This document shows positions 16,821 to 25,521 of a DNA stretch of 64,000 nt, in pieces. The notes beneath the pieces were generated by a model, which made no database searches, was not told where the DNA came from, and saw only the letters and a list, made by a program, of their open reading frames with translations. This stretch comes from CAZENU01 sp965117035 (GTDB lineage Bacteria > Chloroflexota > Dehalococcoidia > Lucifugimonadales > CAZENU01): the NCBI GenBank assembly GCA_965117035.1, contig OZ220748.1:930001-994000 (forward strand), written 5' to 3'. The translations under genes were made by a program, and so were the position numbers. Position 1 is the stretch's first letter, and each line of letters begins with the position of its first letter.

Positions 16821-18455
16821 ATGACCCAGACAGTCGCCGAGGAGACCGCCGAGCTGCGGGTCGCGCGCGAAGTGGCCGCGGCCTTCAGGGACGCGGGCAT
16901 ACCGTACGTGTTCGGGATTCCCGGGGGCGGCAGCTCGATCGACCTGATCGAGGCCTGCCGGGACGAGGGCATCGGGTTCGTGTTGACCCAGCACGAGACC
17001 AGCGCGGCGCTCATGGCCGTCGTGTGCGGCGAGCTCACGGACTCGTGCGGCGCGTCGATATCGATCATGGCGCCCGGCGCGGCGAATCTCACGGGCGGCG
17101 CCGCGTACGCATTCCTGGAGCGCCACCCGCTGCTGTGCATCACCGAGTGCTACGGGGCCGATACGGCTGCCCGCATCGGCATGCAGAAGATCGACCACCC
17201 GTCGACCTTCGCGTCGACCTGCAAGGCGTCCGTCACCGTCGGCTCGAATGCCCCGCGCTCGCAAGTCGCCGCCGCGATACGCATCGCCTCCGGCGAGCGG
17301 CCGGGGCCTGTGCACGTCGACTTCCCCTTGGCGGTCTCGCCGACCCCGGCCGTCGAGGGGCCGTCCCACGCCTCCGGCACCGTCTCGGGGGATTTGGAGG
17401 CCGTGGCCGACGCCGTCGACCGAGCCGCCAGGCCGATCCTGATCGCCGGACCGGTAGTCCTGCGCCAGGGCGCTGGTGAGAGGCTGGTCGAGCTCGCGGA
17501 GAAGCTGCAGGTCGCCGTCATGGTCACGTCGAAGGCGCGGGGCGTAATCCCGGAGGAGCACCCGCTGTACGCCGGGGTGATGTCCGGCGTGTACCGAGAG
17601 GACACGCTGGAGGGCGACATGATGTCGCGGGCCGACCTCGTGTTGGCCGTCGGGCTCGACCGCGTCGAGCTCCTGTCGCCCTGGCGCTACGAGCACGAGA
17701 TCGTCTCCGTCGACGCGATGCCGGTGCCCGAGAACGAGCGCGTGGGCAGTCCCACGGCGGCAGCCTCCGGTCCGCTGCCCGAGCTGCTGGGCAGCCTGAC
17801 CGAGCTGGTGTCGCCTCGCACCACCTGGGACTCGGAGGAGCTGCGCGACTACTGGCGCGGCGCCCTCGGCGCGCTCGGGGCCTACGACTCCGACCTGAAC
17901 GCGGCCTCGGCGCTCGTTCGCGCCCGCAGGCTGGCGCCGAGCGACACGATCGTCGCCAGCGAGGCCGGGGTGTACGGCAGGGTCAACCTCTACGCGTGGC
18001 AGGTCAACGATCCGGCGACCTGCTTCGACTCCAGCGGGGCGAACACGATGGGTTTCTCCGTTCCGGCGGCGATGGCGGCGTCGCTGGTCAGGCCCAGGCA
18101 GAAGGCGGTGTCGCTGGTCGGCGACGGCGGCTTCCTGATGCGTGCCGGCGAGCTGGAGACAGCCGCTCGGCTGGGACTGTCGCCCATCATCGTCATCTTC
18201 GACGACGGCACTCTCGGCATGATCCGCGTCAAGCAGCGGGCCAGGGGCTACGCCCGGGAGGGAGTCGACATGACCCAGACCGACTTCGTCCGGCTGGCCG
18301 AGAGCTTCGGCGCCGTCGGCTACGAGGTACAGGGCCTGGACCAGTTCGATTCCGCCTTCAGGACCGCGCTCGAGTCGGATCGTATGAGCGTCATCGACGT
18401 GCGGGTAGACCCCGACAGGTACCTCGGCCACGTGAAGCCGATCCGCGGGCTCTAG
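16821..18455 (+). CDS. Thiamine pyrophosphate-dependent enzyme (acetolactate synthase-like)
   Basis: This 544-residue protein has the three-domain TPP-enzyme layout. The N-terminal pyrimidine-binding domain contains the cofactor-activating Glu59 in TQHETSAAL. A central domain spans about 190-330. The C-terminal pyrophosphate-binding domain contains GDGGFLM at 434-440 followed by IFDDGTLGMI, the metal-binding pattern. The family includes acetolactate synthase, benzoylformate decarboxylase and oxalyl-CoA decarboxylase. Product specificity cannot be assigned, and there is no small regulatory subunit next door, which argues against a biosynthetic acetohydroxyacid synthase. It is convergent with the dehalogenase-like gene. 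Confidence 0.9.
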   Translation: MTQTVAEETAELRVAREVAAAFRDAGIPYVFGIPGGGSSIDLIEACRDEGIGFVLTQHETSAALMAVVCGELTDSCGASISIMAPGAANLTGGAAYAFLERHPLLCITECYGADTAARIGMQKIDHPSTFASTCKASVTVGSNAPRSQVAAAIRIASGERPGPVHVDFPLAVSPTPAVEGPSHASGTVSGDLEAVADAVDRAARPILIAGPVVLRQGAGERLVELAEKLQVAVMVTSKARGVIPEEHPLYAGVMSGVYREDTLEGDMMSRADLVLAVGLDRVELLSPWRYEHEIVSVDAMPVPENERVGSPTAAASGPLPELLGSLTELVSPRTTWDSEELRDYWRGALGALGAYDSDLNAASALVRARRLAPSDTIVASEAGVYGRVNLYAWQVNDPATCFDSSGANTMGFSVPAAMAASLVRPRQKAVSLVGDGGFLMRAGELETAARLGLSPIIVIFDDGTLGMIRVKQRARGYAREGVDMTQTDFVRLAESFGAVGYEVQGLDQFDSAFRTALESDRMSVIDVRVDPDRYLGHVKPIRGL

Positions 18456-18470
18456 CCCGACCCGGACGGC

Positions 18471-19358
18471 TCAGCGGCCCTCCAGGAAGGCGAGAATCTC
18501 GCGCGTGGTTTCCTCCGGCACCTCCTCCGGCAGGAAGTGGCCGCAGTCGACGGAGCGGCCGCGGACGTCGACCGCGCGCTCCCGCCACGTGTCCAGCATG
18601 TTCATCTTGGCGCCGGTCTGCCATCCGGGGCGCTTCCGCATGTTCCCGGCCCACAGCACCAGCATCGGGCACTCGATCTTGCGGCCGCGGTCGGCCTCGT
18701 CGTGCACGAGATCTACCGCTATGGCGCGGTAGTCCATGCACGAGCCGCGTATCGTCTCCGGGTCGCTGTAGCAGCGCAGGTACTCGGCGTACGCCTCCTC
18801 GGTGATCGCGCCGTCGACCGCGGTCCACTGGTCGAGCAGGAAGTCGAGGAAGAACTTCACGCTGTTGCCGATGACCGTCTCCGGGAACGGCGACGGCTGC
18901 CTCATCAGGTGCCAGTGGAACCAGGCGAACGACAGGTCGCTGTCCATGTTGTCGAACGCCGCCTGTGAGGCGACCACGTCCAGGGAAGTGAAGGTCCGCA
19001 CGCGGTCGGGATGGTCGAGCGCCATCCGGTGACCCACACGGGCGCCGCGGTCGTGGCCGACGACGTGGTACGAGTCGAACCCAAGCTCGGCCATGACCTC
19101 GACCTGGTCGCGGGCGGTCGTGCGCTTGCAGTAGTCCTCCAGGTTGGTGCTGGCCGGCTTGCCGCTGTCCCCGTAGCCGCGGAGGTCGGGCGCGACGACC
19201 GTGTAGCGCTCCGCCAGACGCGGCGCGACCTTGTGCCACATCACGTGCGTCTGCGGATAGCCGTGGAGCAGCAGCACCGGAGGCCCGTCGCCGCCGTGGA
19301 CGAGGTTGATCGTCGTGCCGGAGGTGGTGATCTCGGCTCTGGTGAACCCGTCGAACAT
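18471..19358 (-). CDS. Alpha/beta hydrolase resembling fluoroacetate dehalogenase
   Basis: The 295-residue protein matches the haloacetate dehalogenase H-1 branch of the alpha/beta hydrolases. The oxyanion segment HGYPQTHVMWHKVAP is at 32-46. The nucleophile elbow reads GHDRGARVGHR (101-111), giving Asp103 and the two arginines that hold the carboxylate. The His-Trp pair of the halide pocket is at 148-149 (WFHWHL), followed by QPSPFPE. The catalytic histidine lies in CGHFLPEE near the C-terminus. Enzymes with exactly these residues hydrolyse the C-F bond of fluoroacetate, but related proteins act on other esters or epoxides. The start at 19358 follows an AGGATTC site. Neighbours are central to sugar and acid catabolism rather than halide transport. 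Confidence 0.85.
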   Translation of the reverse strand: MFDGFTRAEITTSGTTINLVHGGDGPPVLLLHGYPQTHVMWHKVAPRLAERYTVVAPDLRGYGDSGKPASTNLEDYCKRTTARDQVEVMAELGFDSYHVVGHDRGARVGHRMALDHPDRVRTFTSLDVVASQAAFDNMDSDLSFAWFHWHLMRQPSPFPETVIGNSVKFFLDFLLDQWTAVDGAITEEAYAEYLRCYSDPETIRGSCMDYRAIAVDLVHDEADRGRKIECPMLVLWAGNMRKRPGWQTGAKMNMLDTWRERAVDVRGRSVDCGHFLPEEVPEETTREILAFLEGR

Positions 19359-19393
19359 GGGAATCCTCCGAATCTTGGCCGCGGAGTGTGAGC

Positions 19394-20395
19394 CTAGTGG
19401 AGCTCTATGACGTCGCCGTCGGCGAGCTCGTGTCCCCTGCCGACGCGCTGCCCCTCGAACTTCCCGGAACTGCCCCACAGCACGGCAAACTTGAGGGTGC
19501 GGGCCAGGTCGCGGTGGACCTGCTCCGCCGCCTCCGCCACGGTGCATCCGACGGGCAGCACGAGCGGGTCGTCCCGCACGAACTCCTCGAGCTTTTCGCG
19601 GCGGGACTTCGTGTACACGCGGATGACGTTGAGCGCCGTGAATATCTCCTCGCCCAGGTCGTCGAGGCCGACGACCTCGTCCGCGCTGGTCATGACGACC
19701 GGGTATTCTGCGCCGTATGCGTCCTCCAACTCCTGGAACGCGTCGAGCGCGCCGGGAACGTCGGCCTTGTTGCCGACTATGATCGTCGGCTTGTCGAGGT
19801 ACTGGTCGCGCTCCCCCGGCGCGAAACCGCGCGGGAGGAGCCGGAAGCGCCACTCGCCGAGCGCCGCGAACACCTCCTCCGCCTGGGCGACGGGGTCCAT
19901 CGTCAGGTCGACGACGACCACGAACACCTCGCTGTTGCGCAGCAGCCCGTACAGTCGGCTCTGCGTTCCGGGGTTGGAGATCGGGGGCGTGTCGACGAGC
20001 TGGATGTGGATGTCCTTGTGCGGGAGCATCCCCCGCACCGGCTCCTGCGTGCTGAGCGCGTACGCGCCCACGCGTGTCTGGGCCCCGGTGGCCTTCGCCA
20101 GCATCAGCGACTTCCCGACGTTCGTCGGGCCGACGAGCGTCGCCCTGCCGCCGCCCTCCTTGGGCAGCGAAAACGGCTCGGTGCGACCGCCCGACGTGCC
20201 TTTGGATGGTCCCTCGAGCTCGGCGGTGAGCTGCGAGAGCTTCGAGCGGAGCCGCGCCTTGAGATGGTCGGTGCCCTTGTGCTTGGGCATGATCGACAGC
20301 ATCTCTTGAAGGGCTGCGATCCGCGCTTGTGGGGTCTCCGCGGCGCGGAAGCGCTCCTCGGCCTCTCGGTACTGGGGAGTGACGTTCGTGGGCAT
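19394..20395 (-). CDS. Obg/DRG-like GTPase with TGS domain
   Basis: This 333-residue GTPase has an N-terminal helical region (1-80, with MLSIMPKHKGTDHLKARLR) typical of DRG-type proteins. It carries G1 GPTNVGKS at 89-96, G3 VDTPP near 134, G4 GNKAD near 217, and a C-terminal TGS domain (about 265-333, LPVGCTVAEAAEQVHRDLA). DRG/Obg GTPases bind ribosomes or RNA and act in translation or its regulation. The archaeal/eukaryal DRG-like arrangement, rather than the bacterial Obg arrangement, is noteworthy and is also met in some bacteria. It stands alone between the hydrolase and a 172-bp spacer. The spacer 20396-20567 shows no gene. Confidence 0.9.
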   Translation of the reverse strand: MPTNVTPQYREAEERFRAAETPQARIAALQEMLSIMPKHKGTDHLKARLRSKLSQLTAELEGPSKGTSGGRTEPFSLPKEGGGRATLVGPTNVGKSLMLAKATGAQTRVGAYALSTQEPVRGMLPHKDIHIQLVDTPPISNPGTQSRLYGLLRNSEVFVVVVDLTMDPVAQAEEVFAALGEWRFRLLPRGFAPGERDQYLDKPTIIVGNKADVPGALDAFQELEDAYGAEYPVVMTSADEVVGLDDLGEEIFTALNVIRVYTKSRREKLEEFVRDDPLVLPVGCTVAEAAEQVHRDLARTLKFAVLWGSSGKFEGQRVGRGHELADGDVIELH

Positions 20396-20567
20396 GACGG
20401 GTACCTGCGTGGATGATACCGCCGCCGTCCCCGCCGGTTCAACCGCCCCCGGCCCGCGGTCGACCGGGCGACGCCGCCGATGGCCCGGCGTTCACCACAC
20501 CAAAACGCGCCCGCTTCGCCAGGCCCGCGCCGTCGAGCGGGACCCGCGCACTTACGTCAGGTCGCCC

Positions 20568-21044
20568 CTACTCCACCGACCGGGACCTGAGGCGAAGAGT
20601 CGCGGCCGTGACCACAGTCGACGTAATCAGGCTCAGGAGTCCCCCGATGAGGATGTCGACCGGCACCAGGATGGAGGGCCACGTCTCTATCATCAGGAAG
20701 ATCGGCACGATGTAGGTGGCGTAGGCCGCGCAGCCCAGGACGAAGCTGTTCCGCATGGCCCTGCGAAGGTCGTTTTCCCTCAACGCCGGTTCGATCGCCA
20801 GGTAGCTGTTGGCGAGCGCTATCAGCAACAGGAACGCGAGCAACGCGAGGATTTCGGCTCCGCCCCACGCGTCCGGCTGCTTGCCGAAGCTGTCGAACAT
20901 CGCGTCGTTGCCGCTCGCCTCGTAGAGGCGCTCGTACATGCCCCGCGCGATGGGCGAGAGGTTCCATCCGACGTCGATCACCGTGTACACCAGGAATGCC
21001 GCTCCGAATCTGGCCAGTCGCATCATTCGCATAGTCCTCGGCAA
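20568..21044 (-). CDS. DUF2177-like membrane protein
   Basis: This 158-residue protein has four predicted membrane segments: around 13-30, 64-84 (ILALLAFLLLIALANSYLA), 103-122 (SFVLGCAAYATYIVPIFLM) and 127-149. The pattern DVGWNLSPIARGMYERL after the first segment, the helix RRAMRNSFVLG and the AAYATY motif match DUF2177 proteins. Their function is unknown. It is transcribed away from the tRNA-Gly gene. The start is the first of several closely spaced ATG codons, so the true N-terminus may be up to seven residues shorter. Confidence 0.8.
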   Translation of the reverse strand: MPRTMRMMRLARFGAAFLVYTVIDVGWNLSPIARGMYERLYEASGNDAMFDSFGKQPDAWGGAEILALLAFLLLIALANSYLAIEPALRENDLRRAMRNSFVLGCAAYATYIVPIFLMIETWPSILVPVDILIGGLLSLITSTVVTAATLRLRSRSVE

Positions 21045-21193
21045 CGGACCGGCCGTCCCGCGCCCGGTCCCTGTATGCTCGCCATATATACCACCGCCGC
21101 GACAGCCTCACAAGCCCGGAGACCGCGGACCCGCGCGGCAACCAATTGCCGCAACGGGAGCTGCGCAAGGGTCTCCCATCGCCTCAGGGAGGC

Positions 21194-21223
21194 TTGACTT
21201 GCGCGCCCCCGGAGACCTAGTCT
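21194..21223 (+). promoter_or_regulatory. Promoter of tRNA-Gly
   Basis: TTGACT at 21194-21199 and TAGTCT at 21218-21223 are 18 bp apart. The -10 box ends eight bases before the tRNA 5' end at 21232. Confidence 0.65.
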
Positions 21224-21231
21224 TGAAATGA

Positions 21232-21306
21232 GCGGGAGTAACTCAGCGGTAGAGTTCCTGCCTTCCAAGCAGGATGTCGCCGGTTCGAATCCGGTCTCCC
21301 GCTCCA
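21232..21306 (+). tRNA. tRNA-Gly(TCC)
   Basis: A complete cloverleaf is readable. The acceptor stem pairs GCGGGAG with CTCCCGC, the D arm contains CTCAGCGGTAGAG, and the anticodon stem and loop are CTGCC-TTCCAAG-style with anticodon TCC. The T arm is CCGGTTCGAATCCGG. The discriminator is T and the CCA end is encoded (21304-21306). Confidence 0.97.
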
Positions 21307-21370
21307 AATTCCCTCTGCGCGTGGATACGAAGCCGACGAGGCCCATACCAGTATCGTCATACCCGCGGAG

Positions 21371-21474
21371 GGAGACCTTTTGCGTAACCTCGTTGGTTGC
21401 GGCGAACAGTGGTGGACGTGCGTCGATCCGTACCTGGGAGGCCCCGCTCCTAGATTCCCGCCTTCGCGGGAACG
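21371..21474 (-). repeat. Dispersed repeat, inverted copy B
   Basis: Read on the minus strand, this copy has the same block order as copies A (2020) and C (25776): CGTTCCCGCGAAGGCGGGAA first, then TACGGATCGACGCACG, then GGTTACGCAAAAGGTCTCC. Internal identity is lower than between A and C. The flanks (21341-21370 and 21475-21510) carry further fragments of the same family, including a second GAAGGTCTCC. The copy lies between tRNA-Gly and the DUF4143 ATPase gene; no gene is present in 21307-21523. Confidence 0.65.
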
Positions 21475-21523
21475 ACGATTATGCGAAGGTCTCCGAAGGC
21501 GGGTATCCAGGACCACCGGCGAG

Positions 21524-22687
21524 TCATGCGCCCGACACCGTTTCCGCGAGGTCGGCCGGCCTCAGCGCTTCGATGTCTTCCGCGATCCGGTACCGCTCGC
21601 CACCGGGGTAGACGACGAACTTCGCTTCCGGCTCCACGTCCGCACTGGCGCTGTGGAACCCCCTGCTCGGCCGTGGGTTGAGACTGCGCTTGACCTCGAC
21701 CGCCCAGGGCCTCCTGCCCGGCAGCGTCAGGACCAGGTCGATCTCGGCCCCGCCGGACGCCCGGTAGAAGCTTGCCTCGGTCCCGGCGGGGGCGACGGAC
21801 AGCAGACTCTCGATCACGAACCCCTCCCAGCTCGGGCCGACGACGGGATGGCCCAGGATCTCTTCTTTGGCGCCGAGGCCGAGCAGGGCGTGCACGAGCC
21901 CGCTGTCGCGAACGTAGACCTTCGGTGACCTCACCAGCCGCTTGCCGACGTTGCCGTGCCACGGACTGAGGCGGCGTACGAGCAGCAGGTCCACCATGAG
22001 GTCGAGATACCTCGAGATGGTCTTGCCGTCGACCCCGAGACCCCGCGCCAACGCGGCGGCGTTGAACAGCCCTCCCTGGCTGTGGGCCAGCATCGTCCAG
22101 AACCGGCGAAGAGTCTCGGCGGGAATCCGGGGGCCGAACTGTGGGACGTCACGCTCGAGATACGTCCGGATGAAGTTCTCCCGCCAGGTCAGGCTCCGGC
22201 CATCGTCCCCGGCGAGGAAGCTGTCAGGGAACCCTCCCCTTACCCATAGCGCATCGTGGTCACTCCGATCGATTTCGAGAAGGTCGAACGGGTTGAGCTC
22301 CAGGTAGGCGATGCGGCCGGCCAACGTCTCGCCGGACTGCCTCAGCAGGTCCATGGAAGCGGAGCCCAGCAGAAGGAAGCGTCCCGCCCGTCTGCCCGCC
22401 CGTCTGCCGCGGTCGATGAGGCCGCGCAGGATCTGAAACAGCTCCGGCGTTCGGTGCACCTCGTCGAGGATGACCAGGCGGTCCAGGTGCTCGGCCAGGT
22501 AGAGCTCGGGGTCTGCAAGCCTCGCGCGGTCCGCGGGCGATTCCAGATCCAGGTAGACGGAGTCCACCGTCTGACCGATCTCGAGCGCCAGCGTCGTCTT
22601 GCCGACCTGGCGCGGGCCGATGAGGGCAACGGCGGGATACTCCGCAAGCAGGCTATGGAGACCTTCCGAGGAGCGCCGGGTAATCAT
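21524..22687 (-). CDS. AAA ATPase with DUF4143 domain
   Basis: This 387-residue protein has a Walker A motif GPRQVGKTTLA at 24-34, Walker B LVILDEVHR near 70-78 and sensor LLLGSAS near 104. The C-terminal DUF4143 region (about 190-370) contains a helical DNA-binding-like part (LARGLGVDGKTISRYLDLM) and a PD-(D/E)xK-like stretch GGAEIDLVLTL...WAVEVKRS. Proteins of this kind are abundant, variably present accessory ATPases of unknown cellular role, and toxin-antitoxin-like or defence functions have been proposed. A 13-bp perfect inverted repeat overlaps its start codon, suggesting self-regulation. The gene stands alone, next to the acetyltransferase. Confidence 0.92.
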   Translation of the reverse strand: MITRRSSEGLHSLLAEYPAVALIGPRQVGKTTLALEIGQTVDSVYLDLESPADRARLADPELYLAEHLDRLVILDEVHRTPELFQILRGLIDRGRRAGRRAGRFLLLGSASMDLLRQSGETLAGRIAYLELNPFDLLEIDRSDHDALWVRGGFPDSFLAGDDGRSLTWRENFIRTYLERDVPQFGPRIPAETLRRFWTMLAHSQGGLFNAAALARGLGVDGKTISRYLDLMVDLLLVRRLSPWHGNVGKRLVRSPKVYVRDSGLVHALLGLGAKEEILGHPVVGPSWEGFVIESLLSVAPAGTEASFYRASGGAEIDLVLTLPGRRPWAVEVKRSLNPRPSRGFHSASADVEPEAKFVVYPGGERYRIAEDIEALRPADLAETVSGA

Positions 22688-22732
22688 TATCCTTGCAATT
22701 ATGGCATATACTTCCTGATTTGCAAGGATAAT
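22686..22732 (-). promoter_or_regulatory. 13-bp perfect inverted repeat over the start of the DUF4143 ATPase gene
   Basis: ATTATCCTTGCAA at 22686-22698 and TTGCAAGGATAAT at 22720-22732 are exact reverse complements, separated by 21 bp. The left arm overlaps the ATG of the ATPase gene (22685-22687), and the right arm reaches the 3' end of the acetyltransferase gene. The stretch is much richer in A+T than its surroundings. It could be an operator or an mRNA hairpin that hides the start codon. Confidence 0.7.
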
Positions 22733-22735
22733 ACG

Positions 22736-23764
22736 TCAGGCAAGCCTCTTCATCAGCCACGGGTCGCCAGCTTCGAGCGGCGCCCGATCCGCGTCGAAAC
22801 GCCGCTCGATCTCTCCCACTATCGACTCCGGGACCACCACCTGGGCGCGGCTCGCGCCCATCGACGACGCCTGCCGGCACCCGGCCGCGACCAGGTCCGC
22901 AACGTACCCGGCATCCGTTGCCAGGCCGGGCTCTACCCACAGATCTATCCAGGCAGACCGGGACTCCCACCACTCAAGGGACCGGAGACGCGAAAGGCTA
23001 TCCCGCCAGCTCCAGATGTTCACCAGGAGGTTGGCGGAAGGGCGGCCGCGCGGCGTGACGCGCCGGCCCGAGAACGCGACGTCCGTCGGGAAGTCCGAGG
23101 CGGCAGGCGCCAGGACCGGCCGCCAAAGGTAGCGCCAGCGGTACGACGCCGACTCGCGGTGGTTGAGCGCCAGCAGGTGCGACGCCTCGCGGTCGTAGTC
23201 GCCGAGGAGTGGACCGTCATCGTGCGGCGGCGCCTCGACGCGTTCGAGGGCGCTGACCGTGAGCCAGCCGTTCCGCCACCGCTCGGCGTACCCGCGCCGG
23301 GCCAGCACCTCCGGGCTGCCGCCGGAGCCCTCCGGCCGGCACCAGAACCGGTCGTATCCCCGGTCGCGAGCCTGCGCCTCGCTGCGGTCCAGCACCCACT
23401 CCTCCACCTCGTCGCACAGCAGGTGCTCGTCCAGCTCCAGCAACTCCAGGTGGGCGTACCGCCCGAACGGCGGCGGCTCGACGGCATAGCAGATCTCGAC
23501 GCTGCCGGCGATCGTGCCGTCGCCGCGCTCCACGACCCAGCAGTCCCAACCCAGGTCCTGGTAGACGCGGACGTGCCGCGAGCAGAAGTACTCGTGCATC
23601 CACGGCCCGCCCGTGGAGAACCAGTCTATCGAGGAGGCGTCCTCGCCCGGATCGGGCACGCCGACGCGGTGAAAGGCGACGATGGCAGGTACGTCGTCCA
23701 GACTTGCGGGACGGAGCGTGAGGCGCTCACCGCGCAATTCGAAGCTGCCGACGACCGGTCTCAC
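22736..23764 (-). CDS. GNAT-like acetyltransferase
   Basis: This 342-residue protein looks like a tandem GNAT-type N-acetyltransferase. The opening GSFELRGERLTLRPASLDDVPAIVAF is the classic first strand and helix. GTIAGSVEICYAV (near 80) and HLLCDEVEEWVLDRSEAQARDRGYDRFW (near 110-138) fit the acetyl-CoA-binding part. A second half with LLVNIWSWRD and DAGYVADLVAAGCRQA may be another, degenerate GNAT fold. The GTG start at 23764 overlaps the stop of the NCS2 permease gene (GTGA), so translation is probably coupled. The substrate is unknown; association with a nucleobase-type permease is suggestive only. Confidence 0.75.
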   Translation of the reverse strand: MRPVVGSFELRGERLTLRPASLDDVPAIVAFHRVGVPDPGEDASSIDWFSTGGPWMHEYFCSRHVRVYQDLGWDCWVVERGDGTIAGSVEICYAVEPPPFGRYAHLELLELDEHLLCDEVEEWVLDRSEAQARDRGYDRFWCRPEGSGGSPEVLARRGYAERWRNGWLTVSALERVEAPPHDDGPLLGDYDREASHLLALNHRESASYRWRYLWRPVLAPAASDFPTDVAFSGRRVTPRGRPSANLLVNIWSWRDSLSRLRSLEWWESRSAWIDLWVEPGLATDAGYVADLVAAGCRQASSMGASRAQVVVPESIVGEIERRFDADRAPLEAGDPWLMKRLA

Positions 23765-25521
23765 GCCTCGGGCGGGATGACCCGTACAGTGATGACCTCG
23801 GCGTCGTGGTACTGCTGATGACTCACGGACGAAGCGTAGTGTTGCAGGAGCTGGAGCGATATCTCGCGCTCCACCAGCGTCTCCGAGTCGTGCTGCTGGA
23901 GCTGGCGGATCCTGTCCTCCACGTTCTCCTCGTTGCCGCCGCTGATAAACTCCAGCTCCGCCTCGGCGCCGTCCCTGGAGGCAACGACCACCAGTCCCCG
24001 TTCGCCCTCGCCGTCGTCCTCCGCGTCCAGGTCGAGATCGAGGTCCAGGTCCAGCGGCGCCAGCGTCAGCAGCGTCTCCTCCGCGACCGCGTTCAGCCGG
24101 TCCACCATGGCGGTGTCCCATCCGTTACGGCCCGCGAACCTGGCCATGAACGCGTTGAGGTCCGGCAGCGCGTCGATGTCGAGCCGTGACCGGAAGCGCA
24201 TCCGCCGCTGGCCCGTGAGCTCCAGGAACAGGACCATCACCACTATGGCGAGCCCTCCCGTCGACACGCCGCTCGACAGCAGCGCGTCCAGTATCGGGTG
24301 AGCGTCCGGCAACGTGAACAGGTCGAACTGGAAGGCGGCGCCGAGCCAGAAGGCGACTCCGGCCGCTGTCAGCTTCTGCCTGTCCTGCTCGTTCTGAATG
24401 ACCGTCCTCGCGCCCTCGACGAACAGGGTCCCGGTCACCATGATGAGGTACCCGGTCATGACAGGCCCGGGTATGGTGCTGAGCAGCCCGGACACCTTGG
24501 GCAGGAAGGCCACGACGATGAACGTCAAGCCAATCGTGTAGCCGACCGTTTTCGCGGCGACGCCGGTGATCTGCGTGAACGAGATGATTCCCGCGTTGAT
24601 GATGTTCGGCACGGCACCCGTCATGCCGGCGAGCAGGTTCGCCACGCCGCCGCCGGACAGCGCCCCCTGGACCTCCCGGAAGTCGACCGCGCGGTCGTCG
24701 CGCCACGAGACGCGCTGCTTTGTGATCGACTCGCCATTCACCTGGATGGAGATGATCACGCCCAGGACCAGGAATGCCGGGATCAGCGTCCAGAACGCGA
24801 CGCCGAAGTCGAGCCCGAGGTCGGGCAGCTCGGTCGGCGGGCCGATCCACGCGGCATCCCGCACCGCGTCCGGCTCGTAGATGCCCAGCGCCGCCGCCGC
24901 GACGCAGCCGATTGCTATCCCGATCACGGGCGCCCAGAGCCTCAGTACGGCGTTGCCGCGCAGCAGCAGCACCGCGACCACGACCAGGGTCACGAGCGCG
25001 GTCAGCGGCGCCGCGACCGGCTCGACTTCGGCCGCGTCGTCCAGGAGCCCGAAAACGACGGACGACAGCGTGATCGACAGGATCATCATGACGGTGCCGC
25101 CCACGGTCGGGGTGACAACCCGACGCAGGATGAACAGCCACCTCGAGATGGCGATCTGCACGACCGCGGTTACGAGAGTCAGCGCCATCAGCGTTCCCGG
25201 CCCGCCGTCCGTGACCGCCGTTATGCAGAACGGTATCGCGAACGGGGCGGTGGCCATCGGCAGCACCGACCCGGCGCCGACGGGCCCTACCCGCCTGACC
25301 TGCAGCAGGGTCGACGCGCCGACGACGAGCAGCGAGGCGAAGACCATCCACACCAGGTACGCGTCACCCTCGTCGGACGCCTGCGCGACGATCACCGGCG
25401 TGATCAGCAGCGTGGCCGAGGCGATGAAGCTGAACTGGAGGCCCAGTCCGAGGGTGACGAGAAGAGGCGGTCTCTCGTGCGCCTCGTATCGTGGATTCGG
25501 AGTAGCTGGTGCCGACGCCAA
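23761..25521 (-). CDS. NCS2-family permease with C-terminal cytoplasmic domain
   Basis: The first 450 residues have at least twelve hydrophobic segments. They match nucleobase:cation symporter-2 proteins (xanthine/uracil permeases), with LTLGLGLQFSFIASATLL-type TM1, SGGGVANLLAGMTGAVPN and the NIINAGIISFTQITGVAAKTVGYTIG region. About 130 extra residues follow. These include RLNAVAEETLLTLAP, an LDLDLDLDLDAEDDGEG acidic stretch, and DGAEAELEFISGGNEENVEDRI. The pattern resembles an anti-sigma/RsbW-type ATPase fold, but the ATP-binding motifs are incomplete. Such a tail could regulate transport. The acetyltransferase gene is translationally coupled downstream. The 5' region 25522-25702 has no gene. 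Confidence 0.88.
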   Translation of the reverse strand: MASAPATPNPRYEAHERPPLLVTLGLGLQFSFIASATLLITPVIVAQASDEGDAYLVWMVFASLLVVGASTLLQVRRVGPVGAGSVLPMATAPFAIPFCITAVTDGGPGTLMALTLVTAVVQIAISRWLFILRRVVTPTVGGTVMMILSITLSSVVFGLLDDAAEVEPVAAPLTALVTLVVVAVLLLRGNAVLRLWAPVIGIAIGCVAAAALGIYEPDAVRDAAWIGPPTELPDLGLDFGVAFWTLIPAFLVLGVIISIQVNGESITKQRVSWRDDRAVDFREVQGALSGGGVANLLAGMTGAVPNIINAGIISFTQITGVAAKTVGYTIGLTFIVVAFLPKVSGLLSTIPGPVMTGYLIMVTGTLFVEGARTVIQNEQDRQKLTAAGVAFWLGAAFQFDLFTLPDAHPILDALLSSGVSTGGLAIVVMVLFLELTGQRRMRFRSRLDIDALPDLNAFMARFAGRNGWDTAMVDRLNAVAEETLLTLAPLDLDLDLDLDAEDDGEGERGLVVVASRDGAEAELEFISGGNEENVEDRIRQLQQHDSETLVEREISLQLLQHYASSVSHQQYHDAEVITVRVIPPEA

